A DNA stretch of 64,000 nucleotides from positions 38,818-102,817 of the forward strand of contig JAGHQL010000093.1 of assembly GCA_020080175.1 (NCBI GenBank), in the 5' to 3' direction. This DNA is from Glutinoglossum americanum (lineage: Eukaryota; Ascomycota; Geoglossomycetes; Geoglossales; Geoglossaceae). The notes below the pieces were generated by a model. It saw only the letters and a program-made list of their open reading frames with translations, had not been told where the DNA came from and did no database searches. Shown here one piece after another: positions 12,109 through 25,456 of the stretch. The position numbers and the translations under genes are program-made. How positions within the stretch are numbered: position 1 is the first letter of the stretch; every line of letters begins with the position of its first letter.

Positions 12109-15100
12109 ATCTAGATCGCAGGCTTGATCTTAAGGGCGCTGTAGATCTTAGGTTTAATGAACGAGAGCAACTACAGCGTGACTGTTTTGCAATTGTAGCC
12201 TTCGAGAAAGGTTCGTAGATGTGATCACCTAGGCTCTAGGCTCTCGCCAGCGAAGGCTAGAGTCTGTTGACCAGTATTAGACAGCACAGAGTGTTCCAAA
12301 AAAGCGCACGTCGCAGCAATAAGAACTAGACAGCTCGAGGACCCAAAATCATAGAGATGCGCTAAATGAAGGACTTGGCTAGCGGCGGTATGAAAGTAAG
12401 TAGACGGTAATAAAATACCTCGCCTGGTTAGACACGAAAATAAAAGCAAGAGATCCGAGCAGCTTTGCATGTGAAGTCGTTCAAATCTCCTATTTTGCCC
12501 AGCGGGTAAAGCGCTCCCCGAGCGTGTCCACGCATTTCCAGTATCGAGGGTCGTGAACAATGGTTCGCAGGTCCTGCATGGCGGGGAGGAAGAACACGTA
12601 GGTGGCGGATCATGAGGTGTTGGCGCGACGAAGAAGCTTTGAAGTGTGACCTCGTCGAGGGGAAAGCGGTCTTTGCGGTGCCAACACACTCACTTCGATT
12701 AAGTCTTGTGTCCTCTATTGGCAGTTGTTAAACGAAGCTTCATGATACGAGGATTTGAAGGTCTGTCGGAAGTGAGAGGTGGTTGGAGGGCTTGCTCGGC
12801 TGCTTTAATTAAGCAGAGTAATTTAGAGCAAGCATTAGGGCGGCGTCTTCCGAAACATCCTCTCACCATTCCCCCACACTTCTCAAACGACTTGTCCACG
12901 ATCCGGAGGGACTTTGACCAAAGTATGTACATGAATTGGGAAGGAGCTGCTGTATCTGCCTCTACCACCGCTAAGTGCCTAGTTCACCCTGTTGCCTTGC
13001 CATCTCCGCCTCCGCCATCAATACGCTTTGCCCAAGCTTCTCACAAGTCTACCCGGCTCCTCCAAAACTGCGAGCGCCTCCCCTCTGCTACAGACTAAGT
13101 TGTCAGATATTTCTATTGACTCTAGCTCGTTATGCGGTACTGGAGTAGAGGGATGTAGAATAAAAGACAAATATGTTGGCGACCAATTGACAACTATGGT
13201 TCCAGTTTCCCATATGACCGACAAGCCTTCAAACTATTTGTGCATATGGTCCGACAGCATTTCGCATAGTATGCTTCCCACGCTAGGCCACGGCCTGTAG
13301 AGGTCCTTCTTAGTCTAAAGCGCCTTGCAAACTGCCATCTCGATCGACTGCTTAGAGATTTGCTGTTGCCAGGACCCGGAGGCAGCACTAGATGCACCGT
13401 CCTCACGAATTCCCGAGTGGAACCCCTAACTGCCAATCTGGAGTTTTTCTCTCATACAGGGCATAGCGGGGTACGCTGCCGAGTACGAGAGGGTATTTTC
13501 CTCTCCTAAGTGCCATTGAGGTGATGGCAGGCTGCCTCTGAGTACTCTATCAGCCATCAGAAGGGCGAGAGGGGGTACCATTGGGCCAGGGATCCCGCCA
13601 CCCCTGGGTAGGTAAAATGGACACTGAGCCTATGTGGAGATGGTCATGCGCTCTCTAGATCAGCACCCCGCGATCCATCCACCAGACCCAACCAAATGAG
13701 AACCCTAAAGCCATGTTAGTACAGCGCTCGAAGCACACCACAAATTGAACGGTTATTTTGGAATATCGCCGGCGAAAATGCACTGGCCTGGATTCTCGAT
13801 GCAAAGTCAGTATCTCTCCTCACACCGTAGGGCTCGTGCGACTTGTTGTCATATGCTAAAAACCACCTCCTACGCCCACCAATATGTGAGTAGAGTCGAT
13901 GACGACATAACATTGGCCATTGCGGTGACAATTGTTTACTCGTGGTTCCACATGCTAGCATCTGACTCGCATGTGTTACCATGTGCCAGGAGGCTGGTAG
14001 AATGCTCGAGGCACATAAATAAGCCCCCAAGAGCACTAGCCTTTTTACATATAGCGCTAATAAATTCTATTACGCTGCCTACTCACATCATTACCTCTTT
14101 TTCCGGAACCACAAGACCCCCAACACAACTCACCCACCCCGTCTACCGATAACATGTGCGAATAGCCATTCAAGCGGAACATCCGACCTAGAGCGAGCGT
14201 TCGGAAGTAATCCAGACAACGCTAATCGTTCTCACGTAAAACACTTCGTGATGCCGTGGAGCTTCTGCACCCCTCAGTCGCCAACCGAAGCTCATAGGGC
14301 GAAACCGCCACCTGGATTCCAATTATTTCATGTAAATAGTGTTCCCCTGAACCTCAGCACCGTTCTGGTGAACCTCACTTCCCCCAGCCCCGAGAGAGAT
14401 TTCCAAACTCGACGCGGCCAAAAGCAAAGAGGGCAACTGAACCCCATCATCCCCGAAACAGTAAAGGTTCATCCTGGAATGTATCCTTTAGTATAAATGC
14501 CACTTGATAGGTTCGATTTCATACCGTCTAACATGCCGTGTGAGTGACTCAGTGGGCTCCAGGTCCATTCTGTGTTCATGTGTCGGGTGGTGTAAGGTAG
14601 TTTGACTCGCTGATGCGAACAAGCCGAAGAGACTACTGAGGTGAACTAGGAGAATTGCTAAATGCCATACGCGGATTGAACTATCGGAGTCATACATATC
14701 TTGTAGGCCCTAGCCCCTGAAAGTGCCTCTCTGATAGACATCATCGATAGACACACGTCTTTACCATACTAATATCTCCTCACTCCTTTCCACCTCCACG
14801 CCTGCAACCCCATAAGTTCTAAACCAAATGCGGGGTGACAGCCCTGATGGTGGAGTAGATATGCAATTATCGCCCCACCACGTTCAGCACCACAACCACC
14901 ACGCGCCACTTCTCAGCCCACTCCACATAGCGAAGCTACCCCAATAAACCCCGGACCACTCGAGAGGTTCGAAGAGTATAATTTTCGTCATGAGTGTCGT
15001 TTAATCAGCCGTTGAGCCCAGGATCTATAACCCTAAATAGTAACTAACCAATGATTAATACCGCAACTGTGACGGCGGAAGAGCGAAGCGCGGAATCGCG

Positions 15101-15504
15101 CTCTCACCGTAGATAGTGCAAGGGCATCTCTCCGGGGGCGTGGTGACGATGAGATCCGACCCACAAAAAGGACTAAACCGGGGTAGAAAAGAAGTCGTGG
15201 ACTAAACAGAATCGAAACCTGTTGTGTATAGTAGAGATACCTGAGCCCACCCATACTCAAACTGCTCATGGCGAAGATCTTGGCTCTGTCGCGAAACCAT
15301 AGCTATCGCCGTTGTGAAAATGGGCCAGCCACACCAATCCCGATCGTAATGGTCACACTCCCACCTACTCTTCCGCAACTCCATTAAACTTGATGCATGT
15401 ATGGCTTTAACTATCTTACAGTCTACATGAACGCCTATCCACGCGCCCCCAACTGCCTTTCAGAATCCTTCTCGATCGCGTGGGTGAAAAAAAAGGGGGG
15501 CAAC

Positions 15505-15796
15505 AAAAAAACCGCACCAAGCGAGAATCGAACACGCTCCTTTTCGACATCACCGAAATACCCACCCCCTCCACTCCGCCCTTCGAAAAACAAACCTTCC
15601 TGGTATCCAAATCAGACAATTGGACAGCCAACAGAAAGCCCGCGAGAACAGCAAAAAAAACTTAAAGCCCCGAGGAGTTTCGACTGCCAGATACGCCCGC
15701 GTCGGGCATTGTAACGGACAGGTCCTCAGGTGTTTAAGGGAAAACCTGGTATTAGCAGTCGGTGTTCATAACCGTTAGGCCACGATGGTTTTTTTT
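15505..15796 (-). repeat. tRNA-like repeat, copy 1
   Basis: Read on the minus strand, it starts with ATCGTGGCCTAACGGTTATG. This contains a good pol III A-box (TGGCCTAACGG), followed by an arm whose 7-base loop CTGCTAA would carry a serine-type GCT anticodon. About 220 bp later comes a B-box/T-arm-like GTGTTCGATTCTCGC and then a T-run. The A-B spacing is far too long for an ordinary tRNA. It is therefore more likely a tRNA-derived element (SINE-like), or a tRNA gene interrupted by extra sequence. A diverged second copy lies about 490 bp downstream. Confidence 0.55.
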
Positions 15797-15994
15797 GTGA
15801 GAGGAGCGGTGTTAAACTTGTTTATAGACAGACCGTGCCCCTGAGTGTGCCACCAAAACCTTTTACATAGCACGACCCCGATCTGCTGCATTGCGAGATA
15901 AGTTGAGATTAAAAAAAGGGAAGGTGCTGAGGTGATTTCTCTACCTCCCTCGATGAAAAAGATACGAACGCGTGGAAAAATAAAAAAGGGGAGG

Positions 15995-16297
15995 CGAAAA
16001 GCCGCAAGCCAGAATCGAACACGCTCTTCTTCGCGGCCACCCACACAAGCACCCACCCCCTGCCCTGCACCTACAAAAAAGAACATCTTCCCATCACTCA
16101 AATCAAACAGTTGGACATCCAAAAGAAACGCCGCGAAAACGGCAAAAAACTCAAACGCCTCGAGGAGTTTAGACTGTCCTGTTGTCCCAATCGCCGAAGA
16201 ATGGGTACAGTGGGGGACAGGTCCGAGAAGAGGATATCGAGGAAAACCTCCGTATTAGCAGTCGGTGTTCCTAACCGTTAGGCCACGGTGGTTTTAT
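15995..16297 (-). repeat. tRNA-like repeat, copy 2
   Basis: A diverged direct duplicate of copy 1. It has the same A-box (TGGCCTAACGGTTAGG), the same GACTGCTAATA anticodon-arm-like segment, the conserved internal blocks GGACCTGTCC and AAACTCCTCG, and the same GAGCGTGTTCGATTC B-box block near 16010-16025, followed by TTTT. The conserved parts match the tRNA-like ends and a few internal blocks, while the filler between them has diverged. Confidence 0.55.
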
Positions 16298-18129
16298 TAT
16301 GGAACAGACCACGCTAAAATCGATTATGTGTCAAACGGTGCCCCTGAGTGCATCCAACCTCACTAAAAATTTTCCCTTACCCGCGCTTTTGTCCACACAA
16401 CACACTGGTTTCCGCAACGCACCTTCGCGGTGGACGAGTCTCAAGACAAGGCGTTCCGGTTTTCCGGTTTGAGGGCGAGGTAGACCTTCAAATAACATCA
16501 GCGAATGCAATCATAACGACAGCATTGACAAGTTTTTGGCCTCGCAAAACGGTATATCTCTGCTCCGCACCGGACAATCTCCACCTCGGAGCCCCTGCGA
16601 GCGGTGCAGAGGCCTTCAGGATAGCTGCAGCATCGACCCATGGGCGTCGGTGCAGGAAAACACGAGTAGGTTCGCGATAAGAAACCCGACAGGCAAGCCC
16701 TCATAGCCTCGTTGCAATTCCCTTACGCACATACATAGTTCTCTCACATCAATAGCTGCGCCCCACCCAATCCCTTCTTCTCTTCTCTGGGGGTAGGGTG
16801 AATGCCACACCGAAGGAACATACAGAAGCTTACGCAACCGATTCAAGAATCACAGCTAATGGCACTCATATCATACGAACGAATAGCTCAAAGAACGCTC
16901 TCTAGACAGAGGCTAGATGCGAGAGCACACAGATGGCGGTACTTATGGAAAGAGATAACGAAGACTCGACTCCCGACACGGTATGACGAGACGCCTTGAC
17001 GGTGAATCCTTAGGGCGCCCTTGCCCATAAACAAAAGGTCAGACGGAAGGAGCGGCAACATACACATACTTACATCCACACAAGCCATAAAGCAAAACAG
17101 GATCACCCCCCCCATACTTCATTCAAACCTAGGGAGAATCTGGACAACCCAACCTATCAACCACACCCCCACTCCATTCCTTCAATTCCAACCCCCAAAT
17201 CCCGCTCTCGAGAAGCTCAACCCTCGACGAGCCGGTCCCCCACGAGGCACAGGACGCAAAAAGAGAGAGCACGGAAGCGGAGGGATCGTGGCCAGAAGCC
17301 GGGCATACCTCCTCTACACAATATCCTCGCTCCCTGCATCCACACCTCCAATCCCTCAATTCTCTCACTCCCTTCCCTAAGTAACTAGCATAAGCCCTCA
17401 AATACGCACCTCCAACGACACATACATGCTCCCACAGATACCTCCCAAATCCCAACCAATATCTTACCCTAAGTGGATACGGGAAAAATGGCGGTGTGGG
17501 GTGAAGACAAAGGAGATCGAAATTCCGCGAGCTCATGCCAGTCATCACGACAAGATGCAGACGCATCTCTGCCCCAATATAGGAGCTAATGATATCATTT
17601 CCTTCTCCGGATCTCCCGATGCCGCAACGGTTGTCCAAGCCCGATATGTTGGTACGACCGAAGGGGAAAAAATCGGGAGAGGCAACGCTATTGCTAGCAT
17701 TCGGAGATCACCACTCTCTTCGCAAACATTGATCCTCGGCGACGGGATAACCCAAGCACTTTCACAATACGCGACCGAAAGAGCAAGGCACGCGTCATTC
17801 CCAGAAAAGCACAGTATTACCATATCAAATCTTTGCTCGATAGAGAAGAATATGCTAGACGGAGAAAAAGAAAACCGTTATACACATTCCTCCAAAAAAA
17901 AAAAAAATGGAGATGCTCAAGCCCCGCTTTCCTCCGCATCGCAATCAATGATCCGACATGACACTTCGTGAAGGAGAAAAAAAAAAATCAAAAACTTTTT
18001 GCACCTCTTTGCAAACGCTTTCCACCAGTTGATGAGGGTCTTGAACCGAGTCAATAATAAGAAAATGTGGGTAGATTGCACCTCCTAGGAAAGGCGATAC
18101 TGAAAGTAGCCAGCCAGATGCTCATATCA

Positions 18130-19882
18130 CTATTGCAACAGTGGATCCTGAAATCGAAGCGGTTAGTTTGAATATTTCCCCTCTACACCGGAGTTAGCTT
18201 TACTCACCCGGAAATGCTGCTGCATGTTTCCCCTCTTTTCAATCCCCCACTGATACCGATCTCGTGCTCTACCTTCCCGTTTTCGTTCCCGTTTCTCGAC
18301 CGCTTTGATCTCCCGCTTCTTGGCGTCACTCACACCAATCATCCCTAAACCCCCGCTAGCACGAGTAACCAGCTGACGGCCTCTCTGTGCACTAGCATCT
18401 CCATCCACACCACTACTGATAGTACGGACTTCGGGCTGCTGCGAACTCGACGATGGGTACCTGTAGAGATTCTGGCGGTAGTAGCGCGCTAGCGACCTGT
18501 GGCCGGCGGAGCGGCCAGTTGGGAGGTGAAGCTCATACTCGGAATGGTACACTGCGTGAGCATGAGCGTGATGTGCATGCGAGTGCCACCCGTCTGCGCT
18601 TCTGTGGGGGAGAGCGTCGTGGTGTGAGTGATGCGGATGCTTGTGAAGTTTTTCGTACTGGTGGCTGTGGTCATCCAAGGGGACTGCAGTAAGGTCTGCA
18701 GAATCTAGTGATGACTCTGAAGTGTCAGTTTCCCATCCATCAGCATCGGCGACATCCCGGTCAATATCCGCATTTTCGTTCCCATCAAGGCCAACAGCGG
18801 TAATATTTGTCTCACGCCTCGCTCCAAGCTTAGCCCCGGCATTCTGCTTCTCCGCTGGCTCGTCTTCGTCTTCGCCTTCCACAGAATCTCCCTCGGAATC
18901 CGGGTATGTACTCCGGAAGTCGTAAAACTGCCCAACCTCAATCATCTGTTCCTCGGTATCAAAGGCTATCATGCAGTGACCCTTGTCTCTCATGTGAGTC
19001 TGTAGGCCAGTAGTTGTGCCCTTGACCTTCCCGCAGTACAAACACTCGTGAAATCGAGTAACTTTCTTGATCAGATATGCAATAAGGCCTTCCAGATCGA
19101 CAAGATAAGACTGCTCTGGAATGAACATTCCATGAATCTTTCCCATATGCGATACGTTCAGGCTAAGCGAAGGAGAGATGTAATTGCAAAATATGCAGGA
19201 CAGCGTAGGCAATACTGGAGTATTCTCCACACTTTCCATAGCCATAGAGGGAGTGGCAGTTGATGTCGAATTCTCCGACTTCTCTCCCTGCTCGACGACC
19301 GAAACGCTCTTAAGGCCTTTGATAACCTGGGACAGTTCAGCCTCTCCCAGTGCACCCGGTGATTCCTCTGCACCGACCGGCTCGCCTAATGAAAATGTAG
19401 AGCCTATAACGGATGCGGCCTCATCGTCTGCTTCAGCGCTTCCACTCGCAGTGCCGTGGTGCATCGCCAAAACCCTCGCCTTGTGCTTTTGGCTAGCGAC
19501 ATGGTTCCGATATGCATTCTCGCTATAGTATGTCTTTTGGCAAGCCTGACAGACCGTCTCATAAGAAGCCTTTGCAGCTGCCGCCGATGATGATGCTTGG
19601 GCGGTCAGGACCTTCTCCGCAAAGACCTCTGAAGGTAGTGGTGGAAGTGAGGAAACTCTTCGTTTAAGGTTGTATCGGCTATATAGAAGTTAGATGACGC
19701 TTCGAGGAGGACGGTCAATATACTCACTGCCAGTCAGTATGCATGTGTCCACGCTGCAGTCCACTGCTCCGAAACGCCACTTGACAAGTATTGCAGGTGA
19801 ACGGATGCGACGATGGAACGTTCGATGAAGGCGACGTTTGGGAAAGACCCATTGAAGCTCTGCTCGACACGATTGTGGCCAT
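18130..19882 (-). CDS. REI1: Cytoplasmic pre-60S factor REI1
   Basis: Exons 19882-19728, 19678-18208 and 18147-18130 (introns 49 and 60 bp) give 547 residues. Four C2H2-type fingers are present: FTCNTCQVAFRSSGLQRGHMHTDWH spanning the first splice, VCQACQKTYYSENAYRNHVAS, LSCIFCNYISPSL and HECLYCGKVKGTTTGLQTH. The signature TDWHRYNLKRRV follows the first finger and the protein ends HFRDPLLQ, both typical of Rei1/ZNF622. REI1 acts in cytoplasmic maturation of the large ribosomal subunit, helping release and recycle Arx1 and probing the exit tunnel with its C-terminus. The last exon is only 18 nt (DPLLQ-stop) and is easily missed; reading through the intron would give a wrong tail. An acidic linker and a His-rich stretch (about residues 340-380) separate the fingers from the basic C-terminus. 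Confidence 0.95.
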
Positions 19883-20881
19883 TGTGGCAAGAATTTAGGC
19901 GTTTAATACCAACTCTATGAGCAACAGACGTTGCCTTTTTAAATGAGCTTCCGACGGGCAGACCAGAGCAATATTTCGGGGCGTAAAAGAGGTTTCGGCC
20001 TTATCGGCGGGCGTGGAGATGCGCTGGTTGTGGACGGATATTTAGCTTCGGTGGATTTAAGCTTGTGGGTGCGGGTCCTCCTCCCATACCCTACCGCGTA
20101 ATCCGTAAGGCGTCGCCGACCCTGTCGACCCCGAGGGTTGAGTAAGCAGAACCAAAAGCGCCACAAAGCTTCGCCCAAAAGCACTTAATATCCACGAGCC
20201 TCAGTATAGCAAGTCAATGAGTGCGTGGGGGTGTTTTGGCATTTCCGAGTTTATCGAGTTGTTTGTGTGTGCGCGGAATTGCAGCGCATTAGTTAATACG
20301 GTTAGTAACTGGTTTAGATCAGGCGACCGGGACAGACCGAGACAGGGCAGTCCCATCTGGTCGCAAGAATATGGCCGGGCCAGCGGCGGCTTTCTTATAT
20401 GCCTCAATGTTGTGGGAATCCAGGCCAATTCCCTGGTATCACGTGATCCATAGTGTCCATTTCGGCAGCTTTTGGGGCATTTGGGGGCCAAAGCAGGGAC
20501 TGGGGGCCCTAGAGCTCACCCTTAAATCACAACTTGATGCTCTCAGCCACTTCGCATAAGAATTTAGGTAGCGGCGGGTGAGAATAGTCTATAGGAAGGA
20601 TATTCTTGCTACTATCCGCCGGGACCGAGCCACTTGTTCTTAGTGACGAGGATATTCCTGCAACGAGCGTCCTTGTAGCCGTCAGGCTGTACCCGCTGAC
20701 ATCAGACTCAGGTATCAAATCACTTCAGTTTGTCCAGTATCGGACACACTATCCAGTCGCTACGCAGTGCATAAGTACTTGCTGCACGGTCAGCGGCAGG
20801 AGCGCTCGGAACAGGTCCCTTGCTTTGTGCCAAGATTTGCCAAGAGACTGAATCTTTGGACTGCGGCTCCGCTATGGTGAT
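19883..20881. other. Divergent promoter region, REI1 and HECT ligase
   Basis: A 1-kb spacer between the starts of REI1 (minus) and the HECT ligase (plus); it must hold both promoters and 5' leaders. No coding sequence is supported in it. Confidence 0.5.
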
Positions 20882-23800
20882 ATGAACACAGTTCAGCATC
20901 CGCCTCGACCATTGAAGGAGCGAGCAAAAGACATGACCCGGTCAAAGGGAAGGCCTTTGGGTGAAACCATGGACGACACTCTCAGCACCTTGTCCTCGAG
21001 ATTCAACTTAAGCTCTCTCTACGATAGCGGGTTTGCTGTCTTGCCCGAGAGCGCCCCCGAAGTCCTCTCCAAGAACACCATCTATGTAAGGGATCCAGAT
21101 AGAATCGTGTCTATACGGGAAACAGATAGACAGAGGGCATTCAACGCCCTAGTTAGACGGTAGGCTTATCCCAGCTGGTTTCCCAGAACTCAGTGCAACT
21201 CTTTTGCTCACACTTGGCCCTGTGATGCTCATTGATTTATGACTTCAGGTACATATCACAACTGCTTTACGGTTGCCAGAACCCCTATTGCACCACCCCA
21301 ACGTGCTTTTCCTGTCGGCGGCGCATTACAGTAGCACCGTTACGCAGGCTCACGGCGGTCAGCGCCAGAACGATTGCATGCTACCTGGCTAGCCAAGATG
21401 ACGCGGAAAAAGCGCTTTGCCCCCACAAGCCTGTTGTCTCGATAGAGGCAAAGAACGCAAGATCTAAGCGTACAAACGCAAGCCGCTTGTGGTCTACAAG
21501 GATCGGAACGACCGAAGCAGGTTCCAAAGGAACCGAGGAGGCTAATCTTGGCACTACTTCGAAGCGCGATACCGATCCAGACAATCCGAGGACGAAGGCC
21601 ATAGAACCAAGTGAGGCAAACCCGGCTCCAGCCTCACCCGATGGAACGGAAACAGTGGAACGGTCAGGCGAAATTAAGCCCGAGAAATGTGAAATTCGGA
21701 CAGAATTCCTGGGGAAGAAACAGACACGGAAGGATCCCAAGTCGTTCACACAAAACCTCTTTGACGCTTTTCATTTGAGGATGTTGGAATGGCTATCTCT
21801 CCCGAAAGTAGCCCACGCAATTCCCTTCGCACCTGAGGGGAGAGAAGATGAAGGCTCTCCCAAACCGCCGAGTTTCCCGCAGAACAGAGATCATTTTACG
21901 ATAGGAGATCCTCCCAAATGCCTACCAACTGCGCAGCAGCGAAAACCCAAGGAGATCACGTCATCTTCAAAACCTTCAACGGTCACAAAACCCCACTCGA
22001 GTGATCATTCATTATCCATTCAAACGCCGCCACCAATTCCTGCCCAACAGACTGATTATGAGCCACTTTCCACACCAATGAGCCTCGCTACATCACCAAA
22101 GGTGCGCAGGCGACGCTCCTTGGGACACCCAGATATGCACCGCCCGCAATCACCCCAGGTAATAAAAGAAAAGCTACAATCATCAGGATTCCCGAGGCAG
22201 CCCCGAATCCCTCCGCCTATCACGCCATATGGCCACCCCGGTGATATGGGTCCACCGAGCCTTCCGCCTCCTGTCAACAAGCACCACCAGCAAGCCCAGC
22301 ATGGCGGACTCGCCAAGGGTTGCAATGTCGTTGGAATGAAGCTTGAGAATCACAGACGAAACTCATGGAATGGCGCAAAGACGCCGCAACTCCCGCAGAC
22401 AACCCCTTCGAGGATTAACGAGAAGGACCTAGCAAGCAAGGACCGAAACTTGGTCGACATTTCAAGAGATTCTGTTATTATGGAGACCGAGAAGTCTCCT
22501 ACCAACACCCCTTGCTTCATTCGACCTCCACAGTCGCTATCCCATCTCTCTTGTGAGGCCATAGCAGCACTTGTACAGCTGGTCGAATCTACAGATACCG
22601 TGCCGAAGGAGGAACGCATCTTCACTCGGTCCTTTGGAACTGTAAAGGCTGCCCAAAAAGCAGTCCTAAAACACATTGATACCTTGAAACATCCTGACCT
22701 GACTATCGGAGGTCTAATCGAGGACTTGAGTAGGCTCAGACACAATCCTCATGTCGAAGCGGAACGGTTTACAGAGCAGAGCATATTTTATGTTCTGAGC
22801 AATCCTAGCGCGATTCTTGAATCGTTTACGGTCCGCGAATCCAAGACTTCAGTTGGGTACCCTGAACACACCTTAGCCCGACCTCACCCCCAAGACATGG
22901 ATGAAGCATTCCGGCTATTAATGAGGAAAAACTCAGCCCTCATTTTCAATAGCCTATGGCTCGCGGTGGAAGCGTTATTTACACCGCCGCCTGAACTCAT
23001 TCCTCCGAGTCCAAGGTTAAAGGCCGCCCTAAGTACACCCTCGCCATATTCGCCAAGTTCCCCAATTGAAACATCGCCTAGAGTGCCCCCTCCGAAAGCC
23101 AGATATTTTACAGATCTAGAAGCTGCACATATTGTCGTCGTCTGCCTCCACGCACTGGTGGCCAGCCTACCAAAGGCAACGCCAGAGGCTTGGTTCGCTA
23201 TCCACAAGCTACGAGCTCAAGGAAAGGTAGTGCCTGACTCCAACTTAGCCAGAGCAGGCACGGATTCCGTCGCTTCCATGCTGGATGTAATTGAAGTCCT
23301 GGAGGATGAGATGGCCTTGAGGTTGATGAAAAGGCTTTCCAGGGCCGTCGCGGCGAGGACCTACTTCACCGAGATAGTAAAAACCAAGAGCCGAAAAGGG
23401 AAGAATTCAAAGGGCAAAAAACGTGATCGACGCGGCGTGATGGAGATAGTATGCGATCACTTCGCGCGGTGCAACAAGGCGGGCTCGGCACCCCCACACG
23501 GCAATACCGGGAAATTCCCGTCAGAGTGGAACGAAGAACAGGGCCCTACTGGGTGGTCAATCCCCGCTCTCCTCTTGGAATGGATTCGAAGTGCATTGCT
23601 CAAAGAATGGGACGGGAGGGAAGAAGTCTCTAGATGGAGTATCGCAGGCGGAGCGATAGGGATGCTCTCAAGTTTACGTGAGTACATTCGATCACCTCAA
23701 CTTAGGTCCACAGTAGGCTGACATGCCCTACAGATGAGAGGCACGATTGTCTCGGCCTTGCGCCAGAAACGTTTCAGGCTCCCTTCATCTCCGACCGCCT

Positions 23801-25456
23801 CGACTCCTTAGAGATCCCCGTCGAATGGCTATCCTCAAATCCCAACAACAAAGTTATCCATCTCCTCTCCTGTCCATTTCTATTCCCACAGTCCGCCCTT
23901 GTCACCTACCTCCGCGCCATAAACTTCTCAAACATGTCACGCTCTTTCGAAGCATCTATGACAATGCTCCGGCTAGTGACACAGATGGCTTTTGTTGATC
24001 CCCTACCGGATGCTGGGGGTCTATTGCCGCGCCTGCAAAAAGCCGTCGGTCATTACTTGGTTCTCGAGGTACGTAGGGATAATTTGTTGGTTGACGCCCT
24101 CAATCAGCTCTGGAGGAGAGAAAGGAGAGAGTTGATGCGACCGTTAAAGGTACGGATGGGTATGGACGAGGGAGAGGAAGGCGTGGATCATGGTGGCGTC
24201 CAGCAAGAATTCATTCGAATGGCGATGAGCGAAGCGTTTTCTCCAGAATACGGTACGTCACTCTCTTGGTGCTTCTAGCTCCTAATTAGTTGGACCTCTA
24301 AACAGCTAGCTAATCCGTGATCCCAACTAGGTTTGTTCACTACGGATCCCCAGACGAGAATCTCCTGGTTCCAACCCGCTTCTCTCGAACCCCTTTACAA
24401 ATATGAGCTCATCGGTCTTCTATTCTCCCTTGCCATCTACAACGGCCTCACCCTTCCCGTTTCATTCCCCCAAGCACTTTACCGCAAACTCCTCGGTCTG
24501 CCCGTGGCAGACATCGAGCACATCCGGGATGGCTGGCCCGATCTCGCAAGAGGTCTTACCAAGCTCCTTACCTGGATGGACGGCGATGTCGGGGATGTAT
24601 TTCTCAGAACCTACGAATTCAGCGTCGAGGGTTGGGGCACGGCTTTGACGGTGGACATGAAAACCCGGAAAGGGAATCTAGTGTCGTCAGCACAACTAAT
24701 ACCTAGCGAAAATGAATCAGCGGACGCAGAAAGCGACGGAGGGGTCGCCCTCGACTCTTCATTCTCCTCATCCTCATCCTCGTTCACCCAACCCCTCGAT
24801 ACCAGCACTCCACCTCCCATGCGGCCAGCAGCGGGAATCATCACTCCTGCTGAAAGCTCCACGACCGAGGAAGCCGAACTAGTCACAAACGCGAACCGCG
24901 AGCAGTACGTTAAGGACTACATTGCCTGGCTAACCGACCATTCCATATCCGCCCAATACGAAGCCTTCGCCCGCGGCTTCTTCGTCTGCTTAGACCGAAA
25001 ATCCCTCACTGTTCGTCTCCTCCCTTACCCCAATAAAAGAAAAAAAACCCTACTAACCACCGTCTCCCCTAGCTATTCACACCACCCACCCTCCGTCCCC
25101 TTCTAGAGGGAACCCTCGAAATCGACATCTCCGCCCTCGAAAAATCCGCCCGCTATGATGACGGCTACTCCCCTAATCACCCCTTAATCAAAGACTTCTG
25201 GTCCATCGTCCGATCCTACACCCCGCTCCAAAAGCGCCAGCTTCTCGAATTCGTGACGGCCAGCGATAGGGTTCCCGTTGGGGGTATCGGGAGCGTCATG
25301 TTCGTGGTGCAGAGAAATGGGCCGGATAGTGAGAGAGTTCCAACCAGTTTGACTTGTTTTGGGAGGTTGTTGGTGCCCGAGTATGGGACGAGGAAGAAGT
25401 TAAAAGAGAAGCTAGAGTTGGCGTTAGACAATGGGAGAGGGTTTGGCGTTCCGTGA
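20882..25456 (+). CDS. HECT E3 ubiquitin ligase with AZUL finger
   Basis: Five exons: 20882-21159, 21249-23677, 23734-24252, 24331-25010 and 25073-25456; total 1429 residues, all phases agree. The last intron has a perfect TACTAAC branch site but a weak GTTCGT donor. Residues about 93-155 form an AZUL zinc finger (YISQLLYGCQNPYC, CFSCRRR, ACYLASQDDA, LCPHKP), as in UBE3A. A long Pro/Ser-rich linker follows. The HECT domain starts near PLKVRMGMDEGEEGVDHGG and ends with the catalytic loop VPTSLTCFGRLLVPEY; the active cysteine is about Cys1397, 32 residues from the C-terminus, which is the normal distance. It takes ubiquitin from an E2 onto this Cys and transfers it to substrates. Within the HECT domain there is an unusual Ser/acidic insert (about 24700-24890). 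It is the filamentous-fungal UBE3A-like ligase; substrates are unknown. Confidence 0.93.

Larger units (their letters stand above)
12109..18129. other. 6-kb gene-poor region
   Basis: This is the largest spacer in the window. No convincing protein gene was found. Open frames up to about 180 codons (for example 17426-17971, plus) lack domain signatures and good start contexts. The only structured content I can support is the pair of tRNA-like direct repeats at 15.5 and 16.0 kb and A/T homopolymer runs near 17.9 kb. The rest is probably degraded repeat sequence. Confidence 0.5.

Noticed and set aside
12490-12609. Minus-strand exon-like stretch reading YVFFLPAMQDLRTIVHD and then PRYWKCVDTLGERF
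   Set aside because: It looks protein-like but is bounded by stops, has no convincing splice partners and no family I recognise; at most a relic.
17426-17971. 181-codon plus-strand frame in the gene-poor region
   Set aside because: No recognisable domain, ends in A-runs, and an overlapping minus-strand frame is equally open; not enough to call a gene.
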